From Candidatus Obscuribacterales bacterium (GTDB lineage Bacteria > Cyanobacteriota > Vampirovibrionia > Obscuribacterales > Obscuribacteraceae): a stretch of 64,000 bases of DNA. A program made the position numbers and the translations under genes. Below the pieces are notes generated by a model. That model had not been told where the DNA came from. It saw nothing but the letters and a program-made list of their open reading frames with translations, and made no database searches. Positions 1-10,623 of this stretch are shown piece after piece (the first letter of the stretch is position 1; each line of letters begins with the position of its first letter). Where the stretch lies: assembly GCA_031292355.1 (NCBI GenBank), contig JARLHI010000057.1:1-64000 (forward strand), written 5' to 3'.

Positions 1-162
1 AACGGACTTGGCATTTAAATTTGCTGTTTTGCTCGAAGCTCCAGCCGTCGCCATTCTTTGCCAGATTGCGTTGGCATTCGGCTCGGCCTGTGCCTGTAGC
101 AAGTTAGCCTGCATCAGCGTTAAAGACACGCTCATTGCTAAACAAAACTTGGGCTTGTTCAT
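1..162 (-). CDS. Exported protein, N-terminal fragment (cut by window edge)
   Basis: The minus strand opens with ATG at 162-160 and stays open for 54 codons to the window edge. The product begins MNKPKFCLAMSVSLTLMQAN and continues to an Ala-rich LLQAQAEP stretch, which is a clear Sec signal peptide with a probable cleavage after AQA. A purine-rich ribosome binding site (GGGAGAGAGGA) sits directly upstream of the ATG. The mature part seen here (NANAIWQRMATAGASSKTANLN) is too short to assign a family. It is transcribed away from rpaB, so the region to 887 holds divergent promoters. Confidence 0.75.
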   Translation of the reverse strand, partial: MNKPKFCLAMSVSLTLMQANLLQAQAEPNANAIWQRMATAGASSKTANLNAKSV

Positions 163-887
163 TCCTCTCTCCCTTTTCTAGCTTCCAAAATGCCACCAAA
201 AACCTTGAGGAAGCCACGTCCGTGTTGGCCGCTATACCTCGGCTCGCGAGAAGCTTAACACGAGAACTAAACCTCTGCACGAATCTTTTCTTATGACCAG
301 CATGCGGTTTTACGAACTAATTACAAAGCAAACGCAAATCCGGAACAAACCGTCAGAACTAGCCAGATATCGAATCTTCCATGCCTTCGCCGAGCAGCCG
401 AGACGTCATTGACAACCACTACTGGTGCCACCATATTGCGCCTTAAAGCGGCTTGTCAAGGAAACCGACGAAGCTTGAAAATTTTGCTATTGGCAAGCTC
501 TGATTTTCAAACGGTGAAATACTTTTTTGCTGATCTTCTAATAATAAGTGCAAAAAAGAATCAAATTTAGAACGCGTGAATAGAATTCGGGGATCGCAAA
601 TTTATCAATGCAAACCAACTGCTGTGCCAGAAATAAGGATTAGCCTGCCAGCCTGGGAATGCCTCCAACCAGTAGATTCGCGATGTCAAGCTCCGAATCT
701 GTATATCGCCGCTCACATTTGCGACTCTAAGAATGGTATATACTCATTAATTGTCTACAGTGACCGATCTGAAGTGACCTATCGGTATGCTGTCCAGAGT
801 TTTGCAAGACTTTCAATCGAATCAATCTCGCATTAATATCGAATCAACTTCGAAATCAATTCGAAATCAATAAAGAAGAGAGAAACA
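163..887. other. Long non-coding region between divergent genes
   Basis: No convincing gene is seen in these 725 bases. An 86-codon open frame at 576-836 starts with GTG, has no good ribosome binding site and its product (many Cys, Arg and Ser, no motif) looks like chance. A perfect 9-bp inverted repeat, CTTTTTTGC at 522-530 and GCAAAAAAG at 550-558, could form a hairpin with a 19-base loop. The right end carries the TCGAATCAA-type repeats listed separately. The rest shows nothing recognisable. Confidence 0.6.
811..871 (+). promoter_or_regulatory. Four direct TCGAA(A)TCAA repeats upstream of rpaB
   Basis: Four related copies lie in the same direction: TCGAATCAAT at 817-826, TCGAATCAAC at 839-848, TCGAAATCAAT at 850-860 and TCGAAATCAAT at 861-871. 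The start points are 22, 11 and 11 bases apart, so they fall on one face of the helix. OmpR/PhoB-family regulators typically bind direct repeats about 11 bases apart, and the next gene encodes such a regulator, so autoregulation is a fair inference. A weak promoter-like pair, TTTCAA (811-816) and TAATAT (834-839) with a 17-base spacer, overlaps the first copy. The motif does not match the cyanobacterial HLR1 site as I know it. Confidence 0.5.
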
Positions 888-1616
888 GTGGCTGAAAACA
901 ATAGTGAACAAGAGAAGGTTCTTGTAGTAGACGATGAAGCGTCAATTCGTCGAATTCTTGAAACTCGGTTAAAGCTTGCGGGCTACAACGTAGCCACAGC
1001 AGCCGATGGTCAAGAAGCGCTTGAACAGTTCAACGCATTTCAACCTGACCTGGTAATACTGGATGTGATGCTGCCAAGAATGGATGGATATGAGGTCTGT
1101 CGAGAAATTCGTAAAACCTCTGATACACCAATCATAATGCTTACAGCAGTTGCCGACGTCTCGAACCGTATTCAAGGTTTGGAAATAGGGGCCGACGACT
1201 ACGTCGTCAAGCCTTTCAGCCCCAGCGAACTGGAAGCTCGAATAAAGGCAGTTTTGCGCCGGACCGTTGAACGTCATCAAGAAGCCGGACAAAGCAAGAG
1301 CACAAATGTAATTACTATTGGCAACCTGAAAATTGATCTCAACAAGCGCCAGGTCACCAGAAAGAATGAACGAATTCGTTTGACTGGCATGGAATTCAGT
1401 TTGCTCGAACTACTCGTCACCAATTCTGGCAAACCATATTCACGCGGTGAAATACTGCAACAGGTCTGGGCTTACCCACCCGATCACCGCATTGACACAC
1501 GTGTTGTCGACGTTCACATCAGCCGTTTGAGATCGAAACTGGAAGAAGACTCTTCCAATCCCGACCTCATTTTGACGGCTCGTGGTATCGGTTACATGTT
1601 TCAGAAAATCAATTAG
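888..1616 (+). CDS. rpaB: OmpR-family response regulator, RpaB-like
   Basis: This is a 242-residue two-domain transcription factor. The receiver domain (about residues 10-125) has the acidic pair D15-D16, the phosphoacceptor D59 in LVILDVMLPRMDGYEV and K108 in DDYVVKPFSP. A winged-helix domain follows (about 145-240) with the typical RVVDVHISRLRSKLEE recognition region and a C-terminal GIGYMF. The segments EASIRRILETRL and GADDYVVKPFSP.ELEARI match cyanobacterial and plastid RpaB (Ycf27) closely. Translation starts at GTG 888 after a purine-rich AAGAAGAGAG stretch. RpaB in cyanobacteria is partnered with the kinase NblS; no kinase is in this window. In a non-photosynthetic organism its regulon must differ from the high-light genes known in cyanobacteria. 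Confidence 0.92.
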   Translation: MAENNSEQEKVLVVDDEASIRRILETRLKLAGYNVATAADGQEALEQFNAFQPDLVILDVMLPRMDGYEVCREIRKTSDTPIIMLTAVADVSNRIQGLEIGADDYVVKPFSPSELEARIKAVLRRTVERHQEAGQSKSTNVITIGNLKIDLNKRQVTRKNERIRLTGMEFSLLELLVTNSGKPYSRGEILQQVWAYPPDHRIDTRVVDVHISRLRSKLEEDSSNPDLILTARGIGYMFQKIN

Positions 1617-1653
1617 ATTTCGTCGAAACAATGTGGAAACAATAAATAATGAA

Positions 1654-2460
1654 TTAACCGCGCATCTCCATGAGATTGCCTGATTCATAGCGCGCCAACC
1701 CAAATGCGAACATGGACACGCCCACAAAAAATACGGCTGCAGATCCAGCCAGAGTTTCGAGCGCGCTTACAACAGACAAATTGTGCAGAGCATCGACGGG
1801 CAAGTAGCTTACGTAAGCTGCCGGTATCACTGTGAACAACACAATCTTGAACCAGCCCTCAAAGAGACTGCGCGGAAAAGTGCTGAAAGTGATGAGAGAG
1901 CCTCTTAATTGCTCCGCTAAAATCTCAGCGTTTCCGATGAAAAAGGCCAGACTGCCAGTGAAAATACTGAAACCGATGTAAGCAAAGGCGACCGCAATGC
2001 TGAGCCCAACGAACAAAATGGCGTGCGTTAAGTCCGGACAAACCAAAACGAAATAAGTCGAAAATCCGAAAATCGCATCGCCTAATGAAGGCGCGCTCAT
2101 TTTTCCAAGAAGCAAATGCGGCAATAAACGACGCGGATACAGCATCCACGCATCAAGTTGCCCGCGCATGATTAGAACAGGCAGATGCAAAGCATTGCCG
2201 CAAAAGGCGTGCGCGATGCCGAAACCGGCGCAGGCAACTGCCCATAATGTCACTACATCCTTGATCGTCCAACCTTTTAATACAGCGTATTTGCCATAGA
2301 AAATGGTCCAGAAAAGCACCCAAACGCAATTATTGAAAAACATTGATAGCACTTGAGAAAGGAACGCACCACGATATTCCATCTGGCTTCTCAAATTGAC
2401 GACGCTATAGCAAATGACAAGCTTCAAGTAATTATTGAACTGTGCCAGTAATTTAGTCAT
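1654..2460 (-). CDS. ABC-2 type exporter permease subunit (second permease)
   Basis: The 268-residue product has about six hydrophobic segments, beginning near VVTLWAVACAGFGIAHAF, and no other domain. It belongs to the family of uncharacterised ABC-2 permeases often found as pairs with a DrrA-like ATPase (COG3694 type, by my recognition). It ends the three-gene minus-strand operon 4358-1654: ATPase, permease, permease, with gaps of 28 and 22 bases. The two permeases likely form a heterodimer in the inner membrane with the ATPase dimer below. The substrate cannot be told from sequence. Its stop lies 37 bases from the end of rpaB, with which it converges. Confidence 0.85.
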   Translation of the reverse strand: MTKLLAQFNNYLKLVICYSVVNLRSQMEYRGAFLSQVLSMFFNNCVWVLFWTIFYGKYAVLKGWTIKDVVTLWAVACAGFGIAHAFCGNALHLPVLIMRGQLDAWMLYPRRLLPHLLLGKMSAPSLGDAIFGFSTYFVLVCPDLTHAILFVGLSIAVAFAYIGFSIFTGSLAFFIGNAEILAEQLRGSLITFSTFPRSLFEGWFKIVLFTVIPAAYVSYLPVDALHNLSVVSALETLAGSAAVFFVGVSMFAFGLARYESGNLMEMRG

Positions 2461-2482
2461 GTTTAATCCTCACGAAAAAAAT

Positions 2483-3313
2483 TTAGCCGCCATGCGATGC
2501 CACCCGCCGCATGGCCAAGGAATAGATCAAAGTTGCCACCAGCATGAGTAAGGAAATAGTGAGAGTCTGAGCTGCCACCAGATAGAGTGCGGGTAGCAAT
2601 TGACCTTTCACTAGAATTTTCGCTACACCGTAGACGGTCCAAAAAGGCAAAGCATGTGCAAGCTTCTGCAAAATCTCTGGAAATAACTCAATGGGCATCA
2701 AAAGTCCACCGAGAATCATCGTTAAGCGGGAGTAGATCAAGAGAAGACCGCTCGTATCCTCCAACCAGAAGGCGCCTAGCCCTATACAAAACTGAGCAAG
2801 AAAATCGATCGCAAAAGCGAGCAATATCGTCAGTGTAGAGAGTGGAAGAATAAACCAGTCAATCGTGAGTGGTCCCACGAAGCTCAGAGAAACGATTGCA
2901 CCACACAAAAGATTGATGACAAATCGAACCACTCTTTCACCAATGTTGGTGCTCAATCTATATAAAGGATAAGAGAATGGTTTGAGAAGCTGCACTGCAA
3001 TGGCTCCTGTCCTTACATCCTCATCAACCAGTTGGCTGACTCGGGGTCCAGACATGGCTAAAGCTTCAGTGAAGGTCAAGTACCACAGCATCTGAGCAAC
3101 GGTCAGGCCGCCAAGCTCGGACGTGCCTAACTGAGCATATGTCATTTGCCACAAACGCAAAAAGATATAAAGGATGACAACGAGAAACAATAACCGGCTG
3201 ACAACTTCCGGCCAATAAGCCAGATTAGACTTTGCCGACAATAGACCTATCCAACAATATTTACGAAGGGAACCTTCGAGTTTGGAAATAAACATGGCAT
3301 TCCACGACCTCAA
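2483..3313 (-). CDS. ABC-2 type exporter permease subunit (first permease)
   Basis: This 276-residue membrane protein has about six transmembrane segments (for example WPEVVSRLLFLVVILYIFL near residue 35 and TLTISLLMLVATLIYSLAM near the end). It resembles the COG4587-type ABC-2 permeases that accompany COG4586 ATPases and a second permease. The order ATPase, this gene, then the second permease is the usual one for this exporter type. The start at 3313 (MRSWNAMFISKLEGSLRKYC) could also be the internal Met7. The cytoplasmic N-terminus is short and basic, as usual for the family. Function: probable export of an unknown lipid, polysaccharide or drug. Confidence 0.85.
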   Translation of the reverse strand: MRSWNAMFISKLEGSLRKYCWIGLLSAKSNLAYWPEVVSRLLFLVVILYIFLRLWQMTYAQLGTSELGGLTVAQMLWYLTFTEALAMSGPRVSQLVDEDVRTGAIAVQLLKPFSYPLYRLSTNIGERVVRFVINLLCGAIVSLSFVGPLTIDWFILPLSTLTILLAFAIDFLAQFCIGLGAFWLEDTSGLLLIYSRLTMILGGLLMPIELFPEILQKLAHALPFWTVYGVAKILVKGQLLPALYLVAAQTLTISLLMLVATLIYSLAMRRVASHGG

Positions 3314-3341
3314 AATTTTAGAATATAAGTAGCAAGATCAA

Positions 3342-4358
3342 TCAACAGGCTGCTGGCGCCGATAGATTCGGGTGATCAATCTGATCGCCACTTAAAGACG
3401 GAGCATGCGGCTTAAGTCCGTATATATGAGCGATAACATCTTCCAGCGGCGGGTCCTCAATGGTGAGATCTGCCACTACCCCTAATGTCATTACTTTCTG
3501 CAAAACCTGGTCGATCCCAATTACGTCGGTATCGATTTCTAGATGCAAACCATATTTCGAACCACTGAGAGATTTAACGCCCGGCAACTGGAAGGCTGCG
3601 GGGCTCTGATGAAAAAGTACATTCAAGATCTTTCGTGAAAGAAATTTCGAACAAACAGATTCAACAGAATCATCGAGAACGATGCGCCCGTGGTTAACAA
3701 CAACTACACGGTCAGCTACGCTTTCGATATCACCTGCGTCATGACTCGTCAAAAAAATGGTCATACCATCTTCTCGATTCCACTGCCGTAAAAGATCGCG
3801 CAGCTCCCGACGTGCCACCACATCCAGACCGATTGTTGGTTCATCCAAAAATAGCACCTGCGGTTTGTGCAATAGGCTCGCTGCGATTTCAGCACGCATA
3901 CGCTGTCCTAAAGACAACTTGCGGACCGGTATATGCAAAACATCCCCCAGCCCAAAACGCTCGATAAGCATGTCTTTTCTCTTTTTATATTCGACTGCTC
4001 CCAAGTCGTATATGCAAGCAAGAAGATCAAAGCTATCAATTGGTGGCAAATGATACCAGAGCTGCGACCTTTGTCCAAATACTGCAGCAATTTTGCAGGT
4101 AAGAGCGGCTCTATCCTGCCATGGCGTCAAACCAAGGACCTGAGCCGTTCCAGACGTCGGCCGTAAAATTCCAGTGAGCATTTTTATGGTTGTCGATTTC
4201 CCGGCACCATTAGGGCCAATAAAAGCGACTGACTCACCTTGCTCGACATGCAATGAGATACCTTGCACTGCTGGATACTCCAAACGCTCGCGTTTGAACC
4301 AGCGTCCTTTGGAGACGGTGAACGTTTTCCTTATATGGTTGAGGGTAACTGCCTTCAT
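3342..4358 (-). CDS. ABC transporter ATP-binding protein of an ABC-2 exporter
   Basis: The 338-residue protein is a complete nucleotide-binding subunit. The Walker A motif GPNGAGKSTT is near residue 48, the Q-loop near AAVFGQRSQLW, the signature LSLGQRMRAEIA near 148, Walker B VLFLDEPTIGLD near 170 and the H-loop TSHDAGDIE near 205. The signature reads LSLGQ instead of LSGGQ, as in COG4586-type exporters. A C-terminal extension of about 100 residues follows the core. It is the first gene of the exporter operon and lies 40 bases after a strong terminator (4399-4433) that is preceded by a structured leader, so its expression may be controlled by transcription attenuation. Confidence 0.9.
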   Translation of the reverse strand: MKAVTLNHIRKTFTVSKGRWFKRERLEYPAVQGISLHVEQGESVAFIGPNGAGKSTTIKMLTGILRPTSGTAQVLGLTPWQDRAALTCKIAAVFGQRSQLWYHLPPIDSFDLLACIYDLGAVEYKKRKDMLIERFGLGDVLHIPVRKLSLGQRMRAEIAASLLHKPQVLFLDEPTIGLDVVARRELRDLLRQWNREDGMTIFLTSHDAGDIESVADRVVVVNHGRIVLDDSVESVCSKFLSRKILNVLFHQSPAAFQLPGVKSLSGSKYGLHLEIDTDVIGIDQVLQKVMTLGVVADLTIEDPPLEDVIAHIYGLKPHAPSLSGDQIDHPNLSAPAAC

Positions 4359-4398
4359 AAATTAACTCCGACTGATTTGGTTTTTCAGCTGCGAGAGC

Positions 4399-4433
4399 AA
4401 AAAAAAGCCCTCCCAAATTATCTTTGGGAGGGC
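4399..4433 (-). terminator. Strong intrinsic terminator between ahcY and the exporter operon
   Basis: On the minus strand an 11-bp perfect stem (GCCCTCCCAAA at forward 4407-4417 with TTTGGGAGGGC at 4423-4433, five-base loop) is followed at once by a run of eight T. This is a textbook Rho-independent terminator. It can end ahcY transcription, or it can be the terminator of the structured leader RNA that starts near 4545, before the exporter ATPase gene at 4358. Confidence 0.9.
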
Positions 4434-4545
4434 TCTAAAAGTAGCTCTAGCAGCTTTGCTAGCTAATTTCGCACCTACCCACACACGTCCATCCACCGAA
4501 GGCGGAAAGAATCATTGTCACTTGTGGGTATTCGCAGAAATTCAT
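4406..4545 (-). ncRNA. Candidate structured leader RNA or small RNA of unknown class
   Basis: Read on the minus strand, the RNA predicted downstream of the 4552-4579 promoter folds into a rod. AATTTC (4542-4537) pairs with GAAATT (4470-4465), TACCCACA (4530-4523) pairs with TGTGGGTA (4483-4476), and CCGCC (4505-4501) pairs with GGTGG (4497-4493) around a TTC loop. A second hairpin uses TAGCA/TGCTA (4448-4461), and the terminator ends the unit. The 3' strand of the second stem (GTGGGTAGG) could pair instead with CCTCCC of the terminator, which is how attenuators and riboswitches work. No known aptamer consensus was recognised. A free-standing small RNA, such as a 6S-like rod, is the other reading, though at about 140 bases it would be short for 6S. 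Confidence 0.5.
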
Positions 4546-4551
4546 ATTTTC

Positions 4552-4579
4552 ATTATGCATGGAAAATTAGCAAAGTCAA
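4552..4579 (-). promoter_or_regulatory. Sigma-70-like promoter for the structured leader
   Basis: On the minus strand TTGACT (forward 4574-4579) and CATAAT (4552-4557) are separated by 16 bases. Five of six positions match the consensus in each box. The start of transcription would be near 4545, just after the ahcY stop codon at 4588. It therefore drives the structured RNA at 4545-4406 and, by read-through of the terminator, the ABC exporter operon. Confidence 0.6.
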
Positions 4580-4587
4580 CGAAATAA

Positions 4588-6280
<1,693 letters not shown>

Positions 6281-6928
6281 ATGATGCGCTCACAAAATTA
6301 TAAATCTGCATTGAGCTCCCTTGTGATCATCGGCGCCATATTTGGTGGCAACGCATCGTCAGTTCAAGCCACGACAATATCTGGTCATCTCGAACAAATA
6401 AGCACGGCAACCGCCAGTGGTACTACCAAATATCTTGGACTGAGCAGAACGGATTCTTTTCCCGACGCTTACGAAGGCCAATGGCAATGTGAAACCACGG
6501 TAGTGGATTCAGCTGTCGGAGAGGTCATCCCAGGCGTCAAGACTGTAAGCAGAGTGAATTTTACAAAAAATGCTTCGGGCGCTATCACAAGCTCTTGGCA
6601 ACAAGATGGATGGGCCGAAGGGCAATCCACTGTCACCGCTTTTAGTACCAACGAAGCGCAATTAGATCGCACCAGTTATTACATGGTAGGAAGCAATGCT
6701 GGGTTATGGGCCGCTCGAGCTCGCGGACAATACACTAAGGTAGCAGCGGACGCCATTGTCGCCAAGAGTGTTGTCGACCAGTATATGGACGGCCAATACG
6801 TCGGCCGGTATCGCACCACTTCGGTAATGAGACGATTGAGACCAGAAGTAGATATGGCGATACTAAAAGTACGCGAGCCCAACGATAACGATGGCCCCGC
6901 GTACCTTGACCCTTACGGTCTGAAGTAG
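6281..6928 (+). CDS. Exported protein of unknown function
   Basis: The 215-residue product has a signal peptide (MMRSQNYKSALSSLVIIGAI, then FGGNASSVQA with probable cleavage near VQA). The mature part is soluble, of mixed composition and rich in Ser, Thr and Val, with the phrase DAYEGQWQCETTVVDSAVG suggesting a beta-rich lipocalin- or calycin-like fold; this is only an impression. No family was recognised. Two adjacent ATG codons (6281 and 6284) lie after a weak AAGG. The upstream TCGAATCAAT repeats suggest co-regulation with rpaB. It converges with eno, the stop codons being 18 bases apart. Confidence 0.75.
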   Translation: MMRSQNYKSALSSLVIIGAIFGGNASSVQATTISGHLEQISTATASGTTKYLGLSRTDSFPDAYEGQWQCETTVVDSAVGEVIPGVKTVSRVNFTKNASGAITSSWQQDGWAEGQSTVTAFSTNEAQLDRTSYYMVGSNAGLWAARARGQYTKVAADAIVAKSVVDQYMDGQYVGRYRTTSVMRRLRPEVDMAILKVREPNDNDGPAYLDPYGLK

Positions 6929-6946
6929 TTTCGCTAACTCAGTTTC

Positions 6947-8425
<1,479 letters not shown>

Positions 8426-8466
8426 TCAGTGACGATTCATATCGAACCTAGAATTGGTGGACAGAC

Positions 8467-8844
8467 GTGAGTGCATTTCATGGCGGCAGCTTCCAGGCTA
8501 TCCAGGAATACTTCCAACAAAGATGCTGCAGGTATTGCGCTAACCCTTTTTCTTCAGAGGGCATTCAATTGCTTCGCGAAGAACCAGGAGTTCTCGTCGT
8601 ACGTGTAACTTGTAGCGCATGTAAGCAGCCGCTCGGAGTGGCTATTGTAGGAACCAATACGCGTCAACAAAATCTTCGCCCTAACTGCCCGCCAGACTGG
8701 ACGAAGAAAGACATTGATCGTTTTGCTAAACATCCAGTAATCAATTACGACGATGTCCTGCTTGCGCATGAGTTCTTCAGTACGCTTGGACCGGATTGGG
8801 CGAAACATTTGCCCAAATCGAAAAAGTCCCAAAAGAGCGCCTGA
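8467..8844 (+). CDS. Zinc-ribbon protein of unknown function
   Basis: The 125-residue protein starts at GTG 8467. Two cysteine pairs, C21-R-Y-C24 and C49-S-A-C52, lie 25 residues apart and look like a zinc ribbon. The spacer includes a strand-rich stretch GVLVVRV. The C-terminal half (RPNCPPDWTKKDIDRFAKHP and YDDVLLAHEFFSTLGPDW) looks helical, and the end is Lys-rich. The helical part, with DDVL..HEFF, resembles small proteins of unknown function in Gram-positive and cyanobacterial-type genomes, but I cannot name a family. It is followed after 90 bases by the radical SAM gene in the same direction and may be cotranscribed. Confidence 0.75.
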   Translation: MSAFHGGSFQAIQEYFQQRCCRYCANPFSSEGIQLLREEPGVLVVRVTCSACKQPLGVAIVGTNTRQQNLRPNCPPDWTKKDIDRFAKHPVINYDDVLLAHEFFSTLGPDWAKHLPKSKKSQKSA

Positions 8845-8934
8845 ATAAGGCGTTTGGGCATTCTGCGATAAATCTTAGACTGCGTAAACTGCGCCTGCAT
8901 AGCAAGTCTTCACCGTATCTGACAGAATGTCCCT

Positions 8935-10539
8935 ATGCTGGGAAAAGAAATTTGCTTGATACCGAGACCGTCCAAAGAGGGCGGTTTTTTTGGCGTCTCC
9001 TGGTTTTATCCTAATAGTTATCTCGTCGGCATGTCCGGGCTTGGGTACCAGTTAGTGTGGAGATTGCTCGACGCCGATCCTCAAACCGCGGTCCAGCGAG
9101 GCTTTACAGACAAAGAAGAAGATCAAGTAAAGGACTCCGAGTTATTCGGTTTCACTTTATCTTGGGAACTCGATTACATAAACGTTCTGGAAATACTGCA
9201 AAAGCACGACATCGAAAAACTGACAGCCGATCGGCAAGACAAGGCACCTATCGTCTTTGGCGGCGGTCCGGTGCTGACCGCTAACCCAGAGCCATTTGCC
9301 GATTTTTTCGATGTAATTCTTCTAGGAGACGCAGAAAATATCGTACCGACTTTCATTGCTGCATGGAAAGTGGCAAGAAAACTCGATTCAAGAGAGAAAC
9401 GACTTCGCTATCTGAGCACCATACCCGGTGTCTATGTTCCGAGGTTTTATGAATATCAGACAGATGGTATCACTGGTCCTATTCTATCTATCAAACCCAC
9501 TATCGCAGAAGCACCAGAACATCTGGCAAAACAGCTCTTTACTGCACCAGCCGACTATTTAGCCCACACGGTGGTGCTCAGTCATGATACCGCCTGGGGT
9601 GACAGATTCCTCGTTGAAATAGTTCGCTCATGCCCTCAAGAATGTCGTTTCTGTTTGGCCAGTTTTCTTACACGCCCTTTTCGTCCGGCTAAAGTAGACG
9701 CAATCATGCAAGCCATAGATCTTGGACTTCAACATACCAAGAAAATCGGCATCCTTGGACCATCAGTGACAGAGCACCCACACTTCGATCAAATAGCAGA
9801 AGCACTACTCGAGCGACCTGACATCGATATTTCAATTGCTTCCATTCGTGCTGATACCATCTCAGCATCTACTTTAAATATGCTGCGTAAACTCGGACAG
9901 AAATCCGTCACCATTGCCATTGAATCCGGCTCCGAAAAACTACGAGCCATCATGAAGAAGAATCTGAGCGAAGAAGAAATCGATAACGCTATAGATCTCA
10001 TAGACAAAGCCGGCTTTGAATCTGTCAAATTCTATGGAATCGCCGGCCTGCCTTATGAGCAGCAATTGGATCTCGATGAAACGATTCGTCTTCTAGCTAA
10101 GCTGAAAAAGAAACACAAGAGGCTACGCATCGTATTTGGTGTCAGTTCATTTGTGCCTAAAGCGCAAACTCCGTACCAATGGTTCGGTAGAGATCCAAAT
10201 TCTGGAGAGAAGCTTGAATATTTACGGAAGAATCTAGCGAAGCTGGGTATCGATGTTCGCCCCGAAAGCCACAATTGGAGCGATATTCAAGCAGTGCTTT
10301 CTCGAGGAGACAGACGTCTGACACCGCTTCTACTCGACGTCGCCGAGCAAGGAGGAAAACTGGGCGCGTGGAAAAAAGCATTCAAAAAATTCAAAGGAGT
10401 GGTGCCTGATTTTGACTACTACGCCTTTCGCAACATCGCCGAAGATGAATTCTTGCCCTGGACACATCTGACCGAATCAAGCAAAACAGATTATTTAGCC
10501 AAGCACTTGACAGCCGCCCGAGATCTAGCTCAGACTTAG
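8935..10539 (+). CDS. Radical SAM protein with N-terminal B12-binding-like region
   Basis: The 534-residue protein has an N-terminal region (about 1-200) resembling the B12-binding-type fold seen before many radical SAM domains (PNSYLVGMSGLGYQLVWRLL, IVFGGGPVLTANPEPFADFFD). The radical SAM core then starts with the cluster motif CPQECRFC (CX3CX2C), followed by GILGPSVTEHPHFDQI, IASIRADTIS, VTIAIESGSEKLR and KFYGIAGLPYE. The family has been found in cyanobacteria and clostridia without an assigned reaction. The start at 8935 has only a weak AGAATG site. It may act on tRNA, a protein or a lipid; the sequence does not decide. Confidence 0.88.
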   Translation: MLGKEICLIPRPSKEGGFFGVSWFYPNSYLVGMSGLGYQLVWRLLDADPQTAVQRGFTDKEEDQVKDSELFGFTLSWELDYINVLEILQKHDIEKLTADRQDKAPIVFGGGPVLTANPEPFADFFDVILLGDAENIVPTFIAAWKVARKLDSREKRLRYLSTIPGVYVPRFYEYQTDGITGPILSIKPTIAEAPEHLAKQLFTAPADYLAHTVVLSHDTAWGDRFLVEIVRSCPQECRFCLASFLTRPFRPAKVDAIMQAIDLGLQHTKKIGILGPSVTEHPHFDQIAEALLERPDIDISIASIRADTISASTLNMLRKLGQKSVTIAIESGSEKLRAIMKKNLSEEEIDNAIDLIDKAGFESVKFYGIAGLPYEQQLDLDETIRLLAKLKKKHKRLRIVFGVSSFVPKAQTPYQWFGRDPNSGEKLEYLRKNLAKLGIDVRPESHNWSDIQAVLSRGDRRLTPLLLDVAEQGGKLGAWKKAFKKFKGVVPDFDYYAFRNIAEDEFLPWTHLTESSKTDYLAKHLTAARDLAQT

Positions 10540-10623
10540 GTCAGACTTAGAAAAAGCGGGCATTGGCCACTCGGTTGAAAAGCCGATAGACTGGAGTCAC
10601 TGCCGATTCCAAAGGAGCTGTCA

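Noticed and set aside
576-836. 86-codon frame between the partial gene and rpaB
   Set aside because: It starts with GTG, lacks a ribosome binding site, ends inside the repeat region and has no recognisable motif.
4406-4545. SRP RNA or tmRNA
   Set aside because: No GGUCAGG/GGAAGC domain-IV motif and no tRNA-like ends were seen.
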